A DNA stretch of 64,000 nucleotides from Jiella sonneratiae (GCF_017353515.1 NZ_JAFMPY010000001.1:372001-436000), one strand, 5' to 3'. Numbered from the stretch's first letter, positions 1-9,096 are shown. The notes: generated from the letters alone by a model not told the origin. Numbers and translations: made by a program.

Positions 1-613
1 GATCGCCCTCGTCGTTGACGAGCTTGGCCGGCATCGCCGAGAGGCGGCCGCCATGCAGGAGATTCATGAAAAAGGTCTCGAGGCAATCGTCGCGGTGATG
101 GCCGAGAACCAGCGCCTCGCACCCCTCCTCCCGGGCGATGCGGTAGAGATGGCCGCGGCGGAGCCGCGAGCAGAGCGAGCAGTAGGTCGCGCCTTCCGGC
201 AGCTTGTCGGTGACGATCGAATAGGTGTCCCGATACTCGATCCGATGGGCGATGCCGTTCCCGGTCAGCCAGTCGGGAAGCACGTTCTTGGGAAAGTTCG
301 GCTGGCCCTGGTCGAGGTTGCAGGCGAGGAGATCGACCGGCAGCAGCCCGCGCCACTTGAGATCGTGAAGCAGCGCGAGCAGCGCGTATGAATCCTTGCC
401 GCCGGAGATCGCCACCAGCCATCTCGCGCCCGGACGCACCATGGCGAAGCGCTCGATGGTCTCGCGCATCTCGCGCACCAGACGCTTGCGCAGCTTCTTG
501 AACGAAACCGAGCGTGGCGCCCCGGCAAACAGCGGATGGGCGGCTTCCTCCGCCTCGCTTTCGATGGCGACGTCCGTCTCGGCAAGCGCCGGCTGATCGC
601 GTTCGTCCAGCAT
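1..613 (-). CDS. ttcA: tRNA 2-thiocytidine(32) synthetase TtcA (3' end cut by window)
   Basis: TtcA is a cytoplasmic iron-sulfur ATPase that thiolates cytidine 32 in the anticodon loop of some tRNAs. The visible 204 residues carry the PP-loop ATP pyrophosphatase motif [10 protein letters not shown] near residues 70-79, and the first cysteine pair, CSLC, near residues 145-148, which binds the Fe-S cluster. The second cysteine pair expected in the family would lie beyond the left edge. The ATG at 611-613 is preceded on its strand by a purine-poor leader with no strong Shine-Dalgarno. The gene is transcribed leftwards out of the window, so its C-terminus and operon partners are not visible. Identification is firm from the two motifs and their spacing. 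Confidence 0.93.
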   Translation of the reverse strand, partial: MLDERDQPALAETDVAIESEAEEAAHPLFAGAPRSVSFKKLRKRLVREMRETIERFAMVRPGARWLVAISGGKDSYALLALLHDLKWRGLLPVDLLACNLDQGQPNFPKNVLPDWLTGNGIAHRIEYRDTYSIVTDKLPEGATYCSLCSRLRRGHLYRIAREEGCEALVLGHHRDDCLETFFMNLLHGGRLSAMPAKLVNDEGD

Positions 614-808
614 CGTCGACCCCTTCTCTCTCGGCACCCGGCCTCTCTAACGGCTTCCCGGCGCGAAGGTAAGCAGGCATTTCCGCCGCCGTGACCCCGC
701 AGGAACCGTCGGCGCCGGCCGCCGGCATCGGCTTCATGGTCGACGCCGATCTTCCCCTGCGGTATGTTTGCGGCGGCGTCTTGCCTTCCTCACGACGCGA
801 GAACAGCG

Positions 809-1408
809 ATGCCTTTTTCTCCGAAGCCGAGACCGGTGGTCGTTGACGGCGCGACGCTGGAGCTCGTCGCCTTCTACTATCCCGGCAGCAACACGCCCTG
901 GGACGACGTCTACGACGCGCCGTTCCTCGGCAACTTCTGGCTCACGACCGTGACCATGACGGTCGGCGGGACGAGCGGCACGTTCCACACCGCCGAGGCG
1001 GCATTCCAGGCGACGAAGTGGTGGCACGACGCGGCGGCGCGCCAGGCGTTCGAGAACGCGCCGGACGGCGACGCCGCCTACCACGTCAAGCGGCAGTTGC
1101 AGCGGGACGGTGTGGCGCCGGATTACGGCTATGCCGGGCTCGGCCGCGACGGCGCGATGCGGCACGTGCTGGCGGCGAAGTTTTCAGGCAAGGACCTCGC
1201 CGACGGCCTGATCGAGACGAAGGAGGCCTATCTTCTCGAACACAACGCCAGGACCGGCCGCGACGACTATTGGAGCGACAATGCCGACGGCACGGGCAGG
1301 AACATGCTCGGCCTGATGCTGATGGCCCTGCGCAGCGATCTCGGCGGCTGCCCGGATCCGGCGCCGAACGCGCCCGTCGCCGACTTCACGCGGCAGGTGG
1401 AGAACTGA
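809..1408 (+). CDS. NADAR family (YbiA-like) N-glycosidase
   Basis: This 199-residue protein matches the NADAR family. The N-terminal part has an AEAAFQATKWW segment (family: 'E..yQa.K') and the C-terminal part has DYWSDNADGTGRNMLGLMLM, equivalent to the 'WG...dG.GkN.LGkiLM' signature. YbiA-type members hydrolyse damaged or toxic riboflavin-pathway intermediates; other NADAR members remove ADP-ribose from guanine bases and act as antitoxins to DarT-like enzymes. The sequence does not tell me which role applies, and no DarT-like partner is adjacent. An in-frame start 45 bp upstream (764) is possible, but the ATG at 809 gives the usual family length. It stands alone between divergent ttcA and convergent rpsD. 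Confidence 0.8.
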   Translation: MPFSPKPRPVVVDGATLELVAFYYPGSNTPWDDVYDAPFLGNFWLTTVTMTVGGTSGTFHTAEAAFQATKWWHDAAARQAFENAPDGDAAYHVKRQLQRDGVAPDYGYAGLGRDGAMRHVLAAKFSGKDLADGLIETKEAYLLEHNARTGRDDYWSDNADGTGRNMLGLMLMALRSDLGGCPDPAPNAPVADFTRQVEN

Positions 1409-1530
1409 AGAGCGCTCTGCGAGGCCGATGTGGCCAAGGGATGAACGCGGAACAGCGCGCCGTTTCCCGTTCCCAGGCGCGACGCCATTGCGCGGAGGTG
1501 GCGGCTAGGTGTTGTGGGATTCGGGCTCGC

Positions 1531-1596
1531 GACGTCCCTCGCCCTTTTGAGGCTTGCCTCGCCGCGCTCGGCTCGCACCTCAGGATGAGAGACGTC
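1531..1596. repeat. candidate intergenic repeat element
   Basis: The 315-bp gap between the NADAR gene and rpsD holds a block of the type 'cctcgcccttttgaggc ... ggctcgcacctcaggatgag', bounded on each side by GACGTC. Blocks with this wording ('gctcgcacctcaggatga') are scattered between genes in many Hyphomicrobiales. Only one copy is present in this window, so calling it a repeat rests on recollection of related genomes. The rest of the gap holds the rpsD terminator and nothing else I can support. Confidence 0.3.
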
Positions 1597-1661
1597 GGAC
1601 GATGCGCCGCGAGACCATCCGTGTCATGCGCTGCGAAGTCCCTCCCGCCCCTCCGCCAACG

Positions 1662-1689
1662 AAAAAGGCCGCCCCGGGGGGCGGCCTTT
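1662..1689 (-). terminator. rpsD rho-independent terminator
   Basis: A 12-bp perfect stem (AAAGGCCGCCCC at 1664-1675 with GGGGCGGCCTTT at 1678-1689) lies 35 bp beyond the rpsD stop. On the minus strand the stem runs into five T residues, the classic intrinsic-terminator layout. The A/T symmetry of the stem ends means it could also stop rightward transcription from the NADAR gene. Confidence 0.85.
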
Positions 1690-1723
1690 CCAAAACTTCG
1701 AACGGATCGACCGGTCGGCCGGA

Positions 1724-2341
1724 TCAGCGCGAATAGAACTCGACGACGAGGTTCGGCTCCATCTGCACGGCGTAAGGAACGTCGTGGAGACCGGGGATGC
1801 GCTGGAAGGTCGCGACCATCTTGTGGTGGTCGACCTCGATGTAGTCCGGCACGTCGCGCTCGGCGAGCTGCGTCGCCTCGATGACGGCGACGTTCTGCTT
1901 GGACTTCTCGCGCACCTCGATCACGTCGCCCGGCTTGCAGACGTAGGACTGGATGTTGGTCCTGACGCCGTTGACGTTGACGTGGCCGTGATTGACGAAC
2001 TGGCGGGCGGCGAACACCGTCGACACGAACTTGGCGCGGTAGACGATGGCGTCGAGCCGGCTCTCCAGAAGGCCGATCAGGTTCTCCGAGGTATCGCCCT
2101 TGCGGCGGGCGGCCTCGTCGTAGATCTTGCGGAACTGCTTCTCGCGGATGTCGCCGTAATAGCCCTTGAGCTTCTGCTTGGCCCTGAGCTGCAGGCCGAA
2201 GTCGCTCATCTTGCCCTTGCGGCGCTGGCCGTGCTGGCCGGGGCCGTACTGGCGGCGATTCACCGGGGACTTGGGACGCCCCCAGATGTTTTCGCCCATG
2301 CGGCGATCGATCTTGTATTTCGCGGATGTGCGCTTGGTCAT
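1724..2341 (-). CDS. rpsD: 30S ribosomal protein S4
   Basis: S4 is a primary 16S rRNA-binding protein of the small subunit and also governs translational accuracy. The 205-residue product has the alphaproteobacterial S4 length. Its N-terminal region is rich in basic residues ([20 protein letters not shown], about 29-48), the family signature [14 protein letters not shown] starts near residue 92, and the S4 RNA-binding fold follows with [10 protein letters not shown]. The start is the ATG encoding [12 protein letters not shown]; an open frame continues 39 codons further upstream but that part is not S4-like. The gene is monocistronic here, followed by its own terminator. Confidence 0.98.
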   Translation of the reverse strand: MTKRTSAKYKIDRRMGENIWGRPKSPVNRRQYGPGQHGQRRKGKMSDFGLQLRAKQKLKGYYGDIREKQFRKIYDEAARRKGDTSENLIGLLESRLDAIVYRAKFVSTVFAARQFVNHGHVNVNGVRTNIQSYVCKPGDVIEVREKSKQNVAVIEATQLAERDVPDYIEVDHHKMVATFQRIPGLHDVPYAVQMEPNLVVEFYSR

Positions 2342-2568
2342 CGCATTTCCTTTTGGCGAAGAACGAAGGCCCGTGGATCGCCACGGGCCGGCAAGGAAAC
2401 GCGCCCTCCTCTGCCCTCGACGGGCCGACAGAATGGCGTTAGCACAGACCGACACCACTCGCGGGACACGTTGAAAACCGGCCGGAGCGGTGCTCCAGCC
2501 GGCTGGCGGGGTTGCTATCGCAGGGTCGCCGGCATGTCAACTCGGCGACGGGACTTTCGGCTGCCGGG

Positions 2569-2727
2569 TCAGTATTTGGCGATCACCCACACGGCATGGA
2601 CGATCCCCGGAATGTAGCCGAGCAGCGTCAGCAGCAGGTTGATCCAGAACTGCTTGCCGAGGCCGACCTGCAGGAAGACGCCCAGCGGCGGCAGGATGAT
2701 GGCAATGATGATGCGGACGAGATCCAT
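2569..2727 (-). CDS. YqaE/Pmp3 family membrane peptide
   Basis: This 52-residue peptide begins MDLVRIIIAIILPPLGVFL and ends LLGYIPGIVHAVWVIAKY. It has two hydrophobic helices and the LPPLGVF and GYIPGIVHA motifs of the Pmp3/YqaE (UPF0057) family. Relatives in plants, yeast and bacteria affect membrane potential and tolerance to salt or cold. It is short but matches the family along its entire length. It lies head-to-head with the secreted protein at 2904 and 228 bp upstream of rpsD on the same strand, with no reason to assume cotranscription. Confidence 0.88.
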   Translation of the reverse strand: MDLVRIIIAIILPPLGVFLQVGLGKQFWINLLLTLLGYIPGIVHAVWVIAKY

Positions 2728-2903
2728 GGATGGCGGGCTCCGTTGACGAAGGTTGTCCCGTTAACGTGAACGGCCGGCGGGCGTTCCGCCCGATCCCGAG
2801 GGCGTCCGCCCGCGAAAAAGTCGCGCTTTTGCCATGTCCGGCGGCAATCAAGGGCATCGGGGCGCTTCCAGACCCGAGAATCTGCCCCCACGAGGAGATG
2901 GGC

Positions 2904-3425
2904 ATGAAGATCGAGAAGCGATCGTTCCACATGGCGGCCCTGGCCGCCGGTCTTTCAGTGGCGGCTGCCGGAGCGGCGCAGGCGGCCCCCGACTATTTCG
3001 CGCGCTTCGACGGGGCGTGGCACGGCGGCGGCAGCGTCAGGGTGCGGCAACTGCCCTCGGCCGTCGACGTGTCCTGCGACATGGCCGGCAGCCGGCGCGG
3101 CCGCGAGGCCTTCACCCTCGGCGGCGACTGCCGGGCCATGCTGTTCATGCGCCGGCAGATCGCCGCGACGCTGCGCTACGATCCGAAGGCGAAGCTCTAC
3201 ACCGGCACCTACACCGGATCGACCAGCGGCCCGGCGACGCTCTCCGGCCGGCTGAAGGGCGACACGCTCGACCTCAAGGTGACCTGGGCCAGGAAGATCT
3301 ATGACGACGACTTCGCCCGCATGCTGATCAAAAATACCGGCCGCGGCGCCTTCACCATGCAGGTGGTCGAGAAGATCGGCGGCAAGAGCGTCGTCGTCTC
3401 CGACCTCGCCTTCCGCGGAAAGTGA
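2904..3425 (+). CDS. secreted protein of unknown function
   Basis: I do not recognise this 173-residue protein. It begins MKIEKRSFHMAALAAGLSV and has a clear signal peptide ending about residue 29 (GAAQAAPDYF), so the mature protein of about 145 residues should be periplasmic. The mature part alternates short polar and hydrophobic stretches (LYTGTYTGSTSGPATLSGRL, DTLDLKVTW), as in a small beta-barrel or lipocalin-like fold, and has two cysteines that could form a disulfide. The ATG at 2904 sits 6 bases after GAGGAG; an ATG two codons earlier is too close to that site. It is convergent with the next gene, with strong hairpins between them. Confidence 0.75.
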   Translation: MKIEKRSFHMAALAAGLSVAAAGAAQAAPDYFARFDGAWHGGGSVRVRQLPSAVDVSCDMAGSRRGREAFTLGGDCRAMLFMRRQIAATLRYDPKAKLYTGTYTGSTSGPATLSGRLKGDTLDLKVTWARKIYDDDFARMLIKNTGRGAFTMQVVEKIGGKSVVVSDLAFRGK

Positions 3426-3480
3426 CCCGCAGAAGCTTGCGGAAGAGACATCCGGCAGGCTGCCGCCGGCCGGCAGAGCG

Positions 3481-3538
3481 GCGGCGCCGGGCGTTGTCCG
3501 CGCCCGGCGCCGCTGGCGGGCCGGCGTCCTGCCGGCCC
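3481..3538. terminator. pair of GC-rich hairpins between convergent genes
   Basis: GCGGCGCCGGGCG (3481-3493) pairs perfectly over 13 bp with CGCCCGGCGCCGC (3501-3513) around a 7-base loop. A second 8-bp hairpin (GGGCCGGC / GCCGGCCC) follows at about 3518-3538. They lie between the stops of two converging genes, where bidirectional terminators are expected, but neither has a T-run, so their role could be mRNA 3'-end protection or slow rho-dependent termination. Confidence 0.5.
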
Positions 3539-3552
3539 CACCGCCGATTCCG

Positions 3553-3876
3553 TCACTGCCGGCAGACGGGGCTCGACGCGATCGCCAGATCGGTCTGCCA
3601 GGCATTCTCCTGGCCGAGGGTCGCGTCGCCCGGCACCAGCGTGTTGCCGTTGCGCGCCATGGAACTGGCCTTCGGATAGTGGGAATAGTGCGCTTCGACG
3701 TTTTCGCAGCGCGGCTGGGCGGCCGTCGTCTCGTCGCCGGCATAGCCGTAGCTCATCGGTGCGGAGCGAAGCGTCGTCATCCGATGATGACCGGCGGCCA
3801 TCGCGGGAAGCGCAGTCAGCCCGAGGACGGCACCGGCCGAGAGGACGAGCGCGAATTTCGAGATGTTGCGAGACAT
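3553..3876 (-). CDS. small secreted hypothetical protein
   Basis: The 107-residue product starts MSRNISKFALVLSAGAVLGL and has a standard signal peptide with a cleavage site after about residue 28 (PAMAAGHH). The mature 80 residues contain two cysteines (PRCENVEAHYSHY and the C-terminal SSPVCRQ) that could form a disulfide, and no catalytic motif. The start is fixed by a GAAAGGAGAA ribosome-binding site just upstream. I know no function; similar short exported proteins are common in rhizobial genomes. Confidence 0.75.
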   Translation of the reverse strand: MSRNISKFALVLSAGAVLGLTALPAMAAGHHRMTTLRSAPMSYGYAGDETTAAQPRCENVEAHYSHYPKASSMARNGNTLVPGDATLGQENAWQTDLAIASSPVCRQ

Positions 3877-4142
3877 GGTCTTCTCCTTTCGGCGTGAGCG
3901 GGAAACGCCGCTCGAAGAAGAACCTAGGACCTCGACATTGCCGTTTGCGGGACGGGAGATTGTCGTTTCGTCACGTTGCATCGCAGGCGCGTGCAGCCGC
4001 TTGTGGCGGCACCGGACGCCGTCCTCGATGCGCCGCATCCGGAGACCTGGAGGGCATTCCGCCCGCCGGGCCGGGCGCTGCGCGGGCATGCCCCCCGCAA
4101 CGTTGTAACCGGCTTTCGGAGAGGATCATGCGCCCGCAAGAA

Positions 4143-4180
4143 GAGCGGGATGACGAGCGAAGCTCGGTCTCATCCCGCTC
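4143..4180 (-). terminator. hairpin downstream of thrS
   Basis: GAGCGGGATGA (4143-4153) pairs perfectly with TCATCCCGCTC (4170-4180), and the loop itself contains a small GAGC/GCTC hairpin. It begins 16 bp beyond the thrS stop and is followed on the minus strand by TTCTT, a weak U-tract. A terminator is the most likely reading. Confidence 0.55.
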
Positions 4181-4195
4181 CCGCGCGGGCGCGGC

Positions 4196-6217
4196 TCAGG
4201 CCGCGCCTGCCGGCGCCGTGGCGGAGCCTTCCTCCGCCCGGCGCTTCAGATCGGGAGGCACCGCCTCGGCGGCGAGGGACGCGATGGCCGAGTCGAGGGC
4301 GAGCGAAGTCTGATCCTTCGAGCCGAGACGACGCAGGTTCACCGACCGCTCCTCCGCCTCGCGGCGCCCGCAGACCAGCATCACCGGCACCTTGGCCAGC
4401 GAATGCTCGCGGACCTTGTAGTTGATCTTCTCGTTCCTGAGGTCGGCGCTCGCCCGCAGTCCGGCGGCCTTCAGCGCCGAAACGACCTCCATGGCGTAGT
4501 CGTCCGCCTCCGCGGTGATGGTCGCGACCACCACCTGTTCGGGCGCGAACCACAGCGGCATGTGGCCGGCGAAGTTCTCGATCAGGATGCCGAGGAAGCG
4601 CTCCATCGAGCCGCAGATCGCCCGGTGGATCATCACCGGCTGCTTCTTCTCGGAATTCTGGTCGATGTAGAAGGCGCCGAAGCGCTCCGGCAGGTTGAAG
4701 TCGACCTGGGTGGTGCCGCACTGCCATTCGCGGCCGATCGCGTCCTTCAGGGTGTATTCGAACTTCGGCCCGTAGAAGGCGCCCTCGCCCGGCAGGATGC
4801 CGGTCCTGATGCGATTGCCGGAGCGATGCTGGATCTCCTCCAGCACCTTGGTCATGACGCTCTCGGCGCGGTCCCACAGTGCGTCCGAGCCGACGCGCTT
4901 CTCCGGCCGGGTCGAGAGCTTCACCGTGACCTCGTCGAAGCCGAAGTCCTTGTACACCGAGAGGATCAGGTCGTTGATGCGCAGGCACTCGGCCGCCATC
5001 TGCTCGTCGGTGCAGAAGATGTGGGCGTCGTCCTGGGTGAAGCCGCGCACGCGCATCAGCCCGTGCAGCGCGCCGGATGGTTCGTAGCGGTGGACGTTGC
5101 CGAATTCGGCATATCGGATCGGCAGTTCGCGGTAGCTCTTCAGGCCGTGCTTGAAGATCTGGACGTGGCCGGGGCAGTTCATCGGCTTGATCGCGAAGAC
5201 GCGGTGGTCGGCATCCTCGTCGTCCGGATGGGTGAAGCCGTAGGCCGACTTCACCGCGAACATGTTCTCCTGGTACCAGCCCCAGTGTCCGGAGGTCTCC
5301 CACAGCGACTTGTCGAGGATCTGCGGTGCATTGACCTCTTCATAAACGCCCTCCAGCCGGCGGCGCATGTAGGAGACGAGGCTCTGGAACATCCGCCAGC
5401 CCTTGCCGTGCCAGAAGACGACGCCGGGCCCTTCCTCCTGGAAGTGGAAGAGGTCCATCTCCCGGCCGAGCCGGCGGTGATCGCGCTTTTCCGCCTCCTC
5501 CAGCATGTGGAGGTAGCCGGCGAGCTGTTCCTTCGTCGCCCAGGCGGTCCCGTAGATGCGGGTCAGCATCGGATTGTTCGAATCGCCGCGCCAGTAGGCG
5601 CCGGCGACCTTCATCAGCTTGAAGGCGTCGCCGATCTGGCCGGTCGAGGCCATGTGCGGGCCGCGGCAGAGATCGAACCAGCCGCCCTGTGAGTAGATCT
5701 TGACGTCCTGGTCTTCCGGGATCGCGTCGACCAGTTCGACCTTGTATCCCTCGCCCTTGTCCGCAAAGACCGCCTTGGCCTTGTCGCGGGACCAGACTTC
5801 CTTGGAAAAGGCCGCGTTGCGGCGGATGATCTCGGCCATCTTTTTCTCGATGACCGGCAGGTCCTCGGGCGTGAACGGCTCGTTGCGTGCGAAGTCGTAG
5901 TAGAAGCCGTTCTCGATCACCGGGCCGATGGTCACCTGCGTGCCGGGCCAGAGTTCCTGCACGGCCTCCGCCATCACGTGAGCGGCATCGTGCCGGATCA
6001 GTTCCAGCGCGCGCGGGTCGTCGCGGGTGAGGATCTCGAGGCTGCCGGATCGGCCGACCGGGTCGGCGAGATCGCGCACCTCGCCGTCGAGGGCATAGGC
6101 GATCGCCTTCTTGGCGAGCGACTTGGAAATGCCGACGGCGATCTCCGCGCCGCTTGTCGCGGCATCGAACGTGCGTTCGGAACCATCGGGAAAAGAGAGG
6201 CGAACGGCCTCGGCCAT
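4196..6217 (-). CDS. thrS: threonyl-tRNA synthetase
   Basis: ThrRS charges tRNA-Thr and edits mischarged serine in the cytoplasm. The 673-residue protein shows the expected order: an N-terminal TGS domain ([15 protein letters not shown]), the editing domain, the class II catalytic core with [10 protein letters not shown] (a zinc-ligand Cys is in this motif), the motif 2 region [20 protein letters not shown], and a C-terminal anticodon-binding domain. Two ATGs lie close together; the one at 6217 is seven bases from AGGAGA, whereas the one at 6223 is only one base away, so 6217 is preferred. Length is normal for alphaproteobacteria. It appears monocistronic. Confidence 0.98.
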   Translation of the reverse strand: MAEAVRLSFPDGSERTFDAATSGAEIAVGISKSLAKKAIAYALDGEVRDLADPVGRSGSLEILTRDDPRALELIRHDAAHVMAEAVQELWPGTQVTIGPVIENGFYYDFARNEPFTPEDLPVIEKKMAEIIRRNAAFSKEVWSRDKAKAVFADKGEGYKVELVDAIPEDQDVKIYSQGGWFDLCRGPHMASTGQIGDAFKLMKVAGAYWRGDSNNPMLTRIYGTAWATKEQLAGYLHMLEEAEKRDHRRLGREMDLFHFQEEGPGVVFWHGKGWRMFQSLVSYMRRRLEGVYEEVNAPQILDKSLWETSGHWGWYQENMFAVKSAYGFTHPDDEDADHRVFAIKPMNCPGHVQIFKHGLKSYRELPIRYAEFGNVHRYEPSGALHGLMRVRGFTQDDAHIFCTDEQMAAECLRINDLILSVYKDFGFDEVTVKLSTRPEKRVGSDALWDRAESVMTKVLEEIQHRSGNRIRTGILPGEGAFYGPKFEYTLKDAIGREWQCGTTQVDFNLPERFGAFYIDQNSEKKQPVMIHRAICGSMERFLGILIENFAGHMPLWFAPEQVVVATITAEADDYAMEVVSALKAAGLRASADLRNEKINYKVREHSLAKVPVMLVCGRREAEERSVNLRRLGSKDQTSLALDSAIASLAAEAVPPDLKRRAEEGSATAPAGAA

Positions 6218-6514
6218 GATCATGTCTCCTCGGGTCCAGTCCCGCCTACGAGCGCGGGTGGGATTTAAGATTTCGGCACGGCGAGCCCGGCGCTGCGGAG
6301 CGTGTCGCCCGGAGGGCGCCGATCGGCGCCGCAATCCGCCGGGCGGGGCAAGGGCCGTCCTATAAGCGGCACCGACCTCCTGCTCAAGTGGGAAGCCGCC
6401 GTGGGGAGCGACCGATGTCGCCGCACGCCGTCGTCCGGCCGATCGATGGCCGCCGCCGGCCCTGCGTCCGGGCGGTCGCCTGTCTCCTGCCGGATGGTGC
6501 CGCGAAGGCTTCGC

Positions 6515-6691
6515 TTATTCCAGGTCTTCCGTCGGTGCCTCGGGAACGAACTTCTTGATCGACTCGATCGCCCGGTGCGCGCCGGATTTGGAGCTGTAGC
6601 CCTCGGTCGAGAAGATGACCTCGCTGTTGTATTTGAACCGGACGCGGTACTCGCCGGCCTTGTCCTTGTAGACTTCGAACTTGTGCGCCAT
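6515..6691 (-). CDS. YegP/DUF1508 family small protein
   Basis: This 58-residue protein begins MAHKFEVYKDKAGEYRVRFK and contains a single DUF1508 unit: the strands FEVYKDKAGEYRVRF and EVIFSTEGYSSKSGAHRAIESIKK are typical of YegP, which usually has two such units. The function of the family is unknown. The start has a strong GGGAGGG site upstream. It lies downstream of yidD on the same strand, 83 bp away. Confidence 0.85.
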   Translation of the reverse strand: MAHKFEVYKDKAGEYRVRFKYNSEVIFSTEGYSSKSGAHRAIESIKKFVPEAPTEDLE

Positions 6692-6774
6692 GGTCGCGGA
6701 CCCTCCCGAATGAAACGGGAGCGTCCGACGAAGCCCGGGGAAAGTCAATCGTCCGAAAGCTACTCGGAGCGGCC

Positions 6775-7041
6775 TCACGCCTCGGGGACGTTGTCGATGC
6801 CGTGGCCGCCGAACGGACCGCATTTCGCCACCCGCTTCGCCGACAGCCAGCCGCCGCGCAGCAGCCCGTGGCGGGCAATCGCCTCGTAGGCGTATTCGGA
6901 ACAGGTTGGGAGATGCCGGCAGTGTCCGCCAACGAGCGGCGAGAAGCTCAGCTGGTAGAGGCGCACGAATCCGACGCCGAACAGCCGGCCGGGAGTCTTC
7001 CGCCAGGGACCGGTGTAGTTACGAGAGGTCTTCGCCGGCAT
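6775..7041 (-). CDS. yidD: membrane protein insertion efficiency factor YidD
   Basis: YidD is a small peripheral inner-membrane protein that assists YidC-dependent membrane insertion. The 88-residue product has the invariant core VRLYQLSFSPLVGGHCRHLPTCSEYAYEAI, with both conserved cysteines, and the C-terminal CGPFGGHGIDNVPE. Its first 23 bases overlap the end of hepT in another frame, so any ribosome-binding site must lie inside hepT; none is obvious, suggesting translational coupling. The next gene downstream is the YegP-like gene. Confidence 0.95.
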   Translation of the reverse strand: MPAKTSRNYTGPWRKTPGRLFGVGFVRLYQLSFSPLVGGHCRHLPTCSEYAYEAIARHGLLRGGWLSAKRVAKCGPFGGHGIDNVPEA

Positions 7042-7396
7042 CGATCAGAATCGGTTCGAGAGCGCGACGGAATTCCGCGACCGACCGCGTCGCCACTTGC
7101 CACAATGTCGACCACGAAAGATCTTCATAGCCGTGAGCGATGCGATTCCGCATTTGAAAGGCGTAGCGAAGTTCGATTTCCGGGTGGGCCAGCACGAAAT
7201 CGGGAAACTTTCTGATGACGCGATGGCTGATCTCCCCGATCTGCTCGACCGCTTTGGCCAATGCAAGCTGGTCGAATTCCTCGGCCTGCAGACGCTGAAG
7301 ACTGGTTCGTTCGACGACGCGCTCGCACCGCAAGCACGCGCGGTGCAGCGCGACGAGAACATCGATCAAGAGCGGGTCGTGTTCGGCCGAACTCAC
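7019..7396 (-). CDS. hepT: HepT-like toxin (HEPN ribonuclease, DUF86)
   Basis: HepT is a HEPN-fold RNase toxin whose active site is R-X4-6-H-X-Y. Here it is RNRIAHGY near residues 83-90, complete. The 125-residue length and helical composition fit the family. Upstream, and overlapping by four bases, is the cognate nucleotidyltransferase; in studied pairs MntA AMPylates the active-site tyrosine of HepT to silence it. Its 3' end overlaps the start of yidD by 23 bp. Base composition over this and the next gene is clearly lower in GC than the flanks, which suggests acquisition. Confidence 0.88.
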   Translation of the reverse strand: MSSAEHDPLLIDVLVALHRACLRCERVVERTSLQRLQAEEFDQLALAKAVEQIGEISHRVIRKFPDFVLAHPEIELRYAFQMRNRIAHGYEDLSWSTLWQVATRSVAEFRRALEPILIDAGEDLS

Positions 7397-7683
7397 AGCG
7401 CCCGAAAATCCCGCTGAATGCGGCGCAGGACGCGATCCGAGAATTCGTCGTCCAAACGAAGATCGACCGGTGAGCCAATGGCGAGATGGAGTTCGTCTTG
7501 AGCCCGGAAAAGATCGAAATACGACAATTCGTTCGCAGCCTGCACGACAATGTCGAGATCGCTCTCCTCCGTATCCTCGCCGCGGGCGACCGAACCGAAC
7601 ACACGCGGGTTGCTCACCGGATAGCGCGACAGGATCTCGCGGATGGTCTCACGGTGTCTTTCGAGCGCTTCCGACGGCCTCAT
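7393..7683 (-). CDS. mntA: MntA-like nucleotidyltransferase antitoxin
   Basis: The 96-residue protein is a minimal nucleotidyltransferase: GSVARGEDTEESDLDI near residues 30-45 is the GS-X10-D-X-D active-site motif of the MNT family. In HepT-MntA modules this enzyme transfers AMP groups to HepT and acts as antitoxin. Gene order is antitoxin first, with a 4-bp ATGA overlap into hepT, so the two are translated together. The pair interrupts the run between yidD and the NifU-like gene. Confidence 0.88.
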   Translation of the reverse strand: MRPSEALERHRETIREILSRYPVSNPRVFGSVARGEDTEESDLDIVVQAANELSYFDLFRAQDELHLAIGSPVDLRLDDEFSDRVLRRIQRDFRAL

Positions 7684-7738
7684 CGCCCTGGTTTCCCGTT
7701 TGCGGCGGGCGGCCGCCCGTCCTGTCCGGCGAAGGCTC

Positions 7739-8185
7739 TCACGCCACCTCGCCGCGCCCCTGGCGCTCGATCTTGTCGAGCGCGTCGACCACCGCGTCGA
7801 AGGTCAGCATCGTCGATGCGTGCCGGGCCTTGTAGTCGCGCACCGGCTCCAGATATTTCAGGTCCTCGAAGCGGCCCTGCGGCGGCGCGGCGTTCTCCTT
7901 CAGCATCGCCCGCATTTCATCGCGGACCTTGCGCAGTTCGCCCGGCGTCGTGCCGACGATGTTGCGGGCCATCACCGAGGACGAGGCCTGGCCCAGAGCA
8001 CAGGCCTTGACGTCGTGGGCGAAATCGGAAACCCGGCCGTCCGCCATCTTGAGGTCGACGGTGACCGTCGAACCGCAGAGCCGCGAATGGGCGGTGGAAC
8101 TGGCATCGGGGTCGTCCAGCCTGCCGATCCTCGGAATATTGCCGGCGAACTCGAGGATCTTGGCATTATAGAGGTCGTCTATCAC
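7739..8185 (-). CDS. NifU/IscU-like iron-sulfur cluster scaffold protein
   Basis: The 148-residue protein resembles the IscU/SufU N-terminal scaffold domain, on which [2Fe-2S] clusters are built before transfer to apoproteins. Cysteines in SRLCGSTVTVD (about residue 37) and VKACALGQASSSVMA (about residue 61) are the first two cluster ligands; the third cysteine of IscU, usually in a C-terminal 'HC' motif, is absent (KARHASTM retains the His only). This degenerate pattern is usual for the scaffold-like protein found beside folE in rhizobia, so its exact role is uncertain. It is divergent from folE. Confidence 0.8.
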   Translation of the reverse strand: MIDDLYNAKILEFAGNIPRIGRLDDPDASSTAHSRLCGSTVTVDLKMADGRVSDFAHDVKACALGQASSSVMARNIVGTTPGELRKVRDEMRAMLKENAAPPQGRFEDLKYLEPVRDYKARHASTMLTFDAVVDALDKIERQGRGEVA

Positions 8186-8455
8186 GATATTTTCCTCTTC
8201 CGAGGTTTTTCACGCGGTCCCTGTCATCGGAACGTCCGGCCGATTATATAGGTGCGAGGTCGCCGCTTCGATAGACCGCTCGTCGCGGCATGCGAGGCGA
8301 GGCGTCGGTCGCTTCTGACGGCCTTCACCCGGCAAGGGGAACGAGACGACGTGAAGAGGCGAGATTCGACCGACGGCGACGGACGCTCCGGCGCGCCGGA
8401 TATCCACTCCCTTTGGGTCGCCGCTCGGATTCCGACATTTTCGGAGCGCAAGAAC

Positions 8456-9079
8456 ATGGAAGCAGTGGTCAAGAAATTTCCCGAAAAGACCGATGGTGCC
8501 CCGGTGGCCCGGCCCAGCCGGGCGGAGGCCGAGGCGGCGGTCGAGACCCTGCTGCGGTGGATCGGCGAGGATCCGGCCCGCGAGGGCCTGAAGGAAACGC
8601 CGAAGCGCGTCGTCAAGGCCTATGAAGAGCTGTTCGCCGGCTACGACGAGAAACCCGCGGACGTGCTCGGGCGCACCTTCGAGGAGGTGGCGGGCTACAA
8701 CGACGTCGTGCTGGTCCGCGACATCAAGTTCCACACCCACTGCGAACATCACATGGTGCCGGTCATCGGCCGCGCCCACGTGGCTTATCTTCCCGACGGG
8801 CGCGTGCTCGGCCTGTCGAAGATCGCCCGCCTCGTCGATCTCTATGCCCGACGGCTGCAGACCCAGGAAGCCATGACCGCGCAGGTCGCCGACGCCCTCG
8901 ACAGGACGCTGAAGCCGCGCGGCGTCGCGGTGATCCTCGACGCCGAGCATCTGTGCATGTCGATGCGCGGCATCCGCAGCCAGGGCTCCTCGACCTTCAC
9001 GGCGACCTATCGCGGCAGCTTCGCCGACGACGCGGCCCAGCAGGACCGCATCCTCCGGCTCGTCGGCTGCGGCGGTTGA
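8456..9079 (+). CDS. folE: GTP cyclohydrolase I
   Basis: FolE converts GTP to 7,8-dihydroneopterin triphosphate, the first step of folate synthesis, and also feeds queuosine. The 207-residue protein has the zinc and active-site segments [20 protein letters not shown] and [19 protein letters not shown], and the C-terminal [19 protein letters not shown] with the second zinc cysteine. The ATG at 8456 has GGAG ten bases upstream. It is followed after 17 bp by hisI and is probably cotranscribed with it. Queuosine enzymes (tgt, queA) also lie in this window, about 42 kb away. Confidence 0.97.
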   Translation: MEAVVKKFPEKTDGAPVARPSRAEAEAAVETLLRWIGEDPAREGLKETPKRVVKAYEELFAGYDEKPADVLGRTFEEVAGYNDVVLVRDIKFHTHCEHHMVPVIGRAHVAYLPDGRVLGLSKIARLVDLYARRLQTQEAMTAQVADALDRTLKPRGVAVILDAEHLCMSMRGIRSQGSSTFTATYRGSFADDAAQQDRILRLVGCGG

Positions 9080-9096
9080 CCACCGTCGACGCCGCC

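Noticed and set aside
1018-1884. Plus-strand open frame of 288 codons overlapping the NADAR gene and the rpsD end
   Set aside because: Arg-rich shadow of another frame that reads through the rpsD terminator; no domain.
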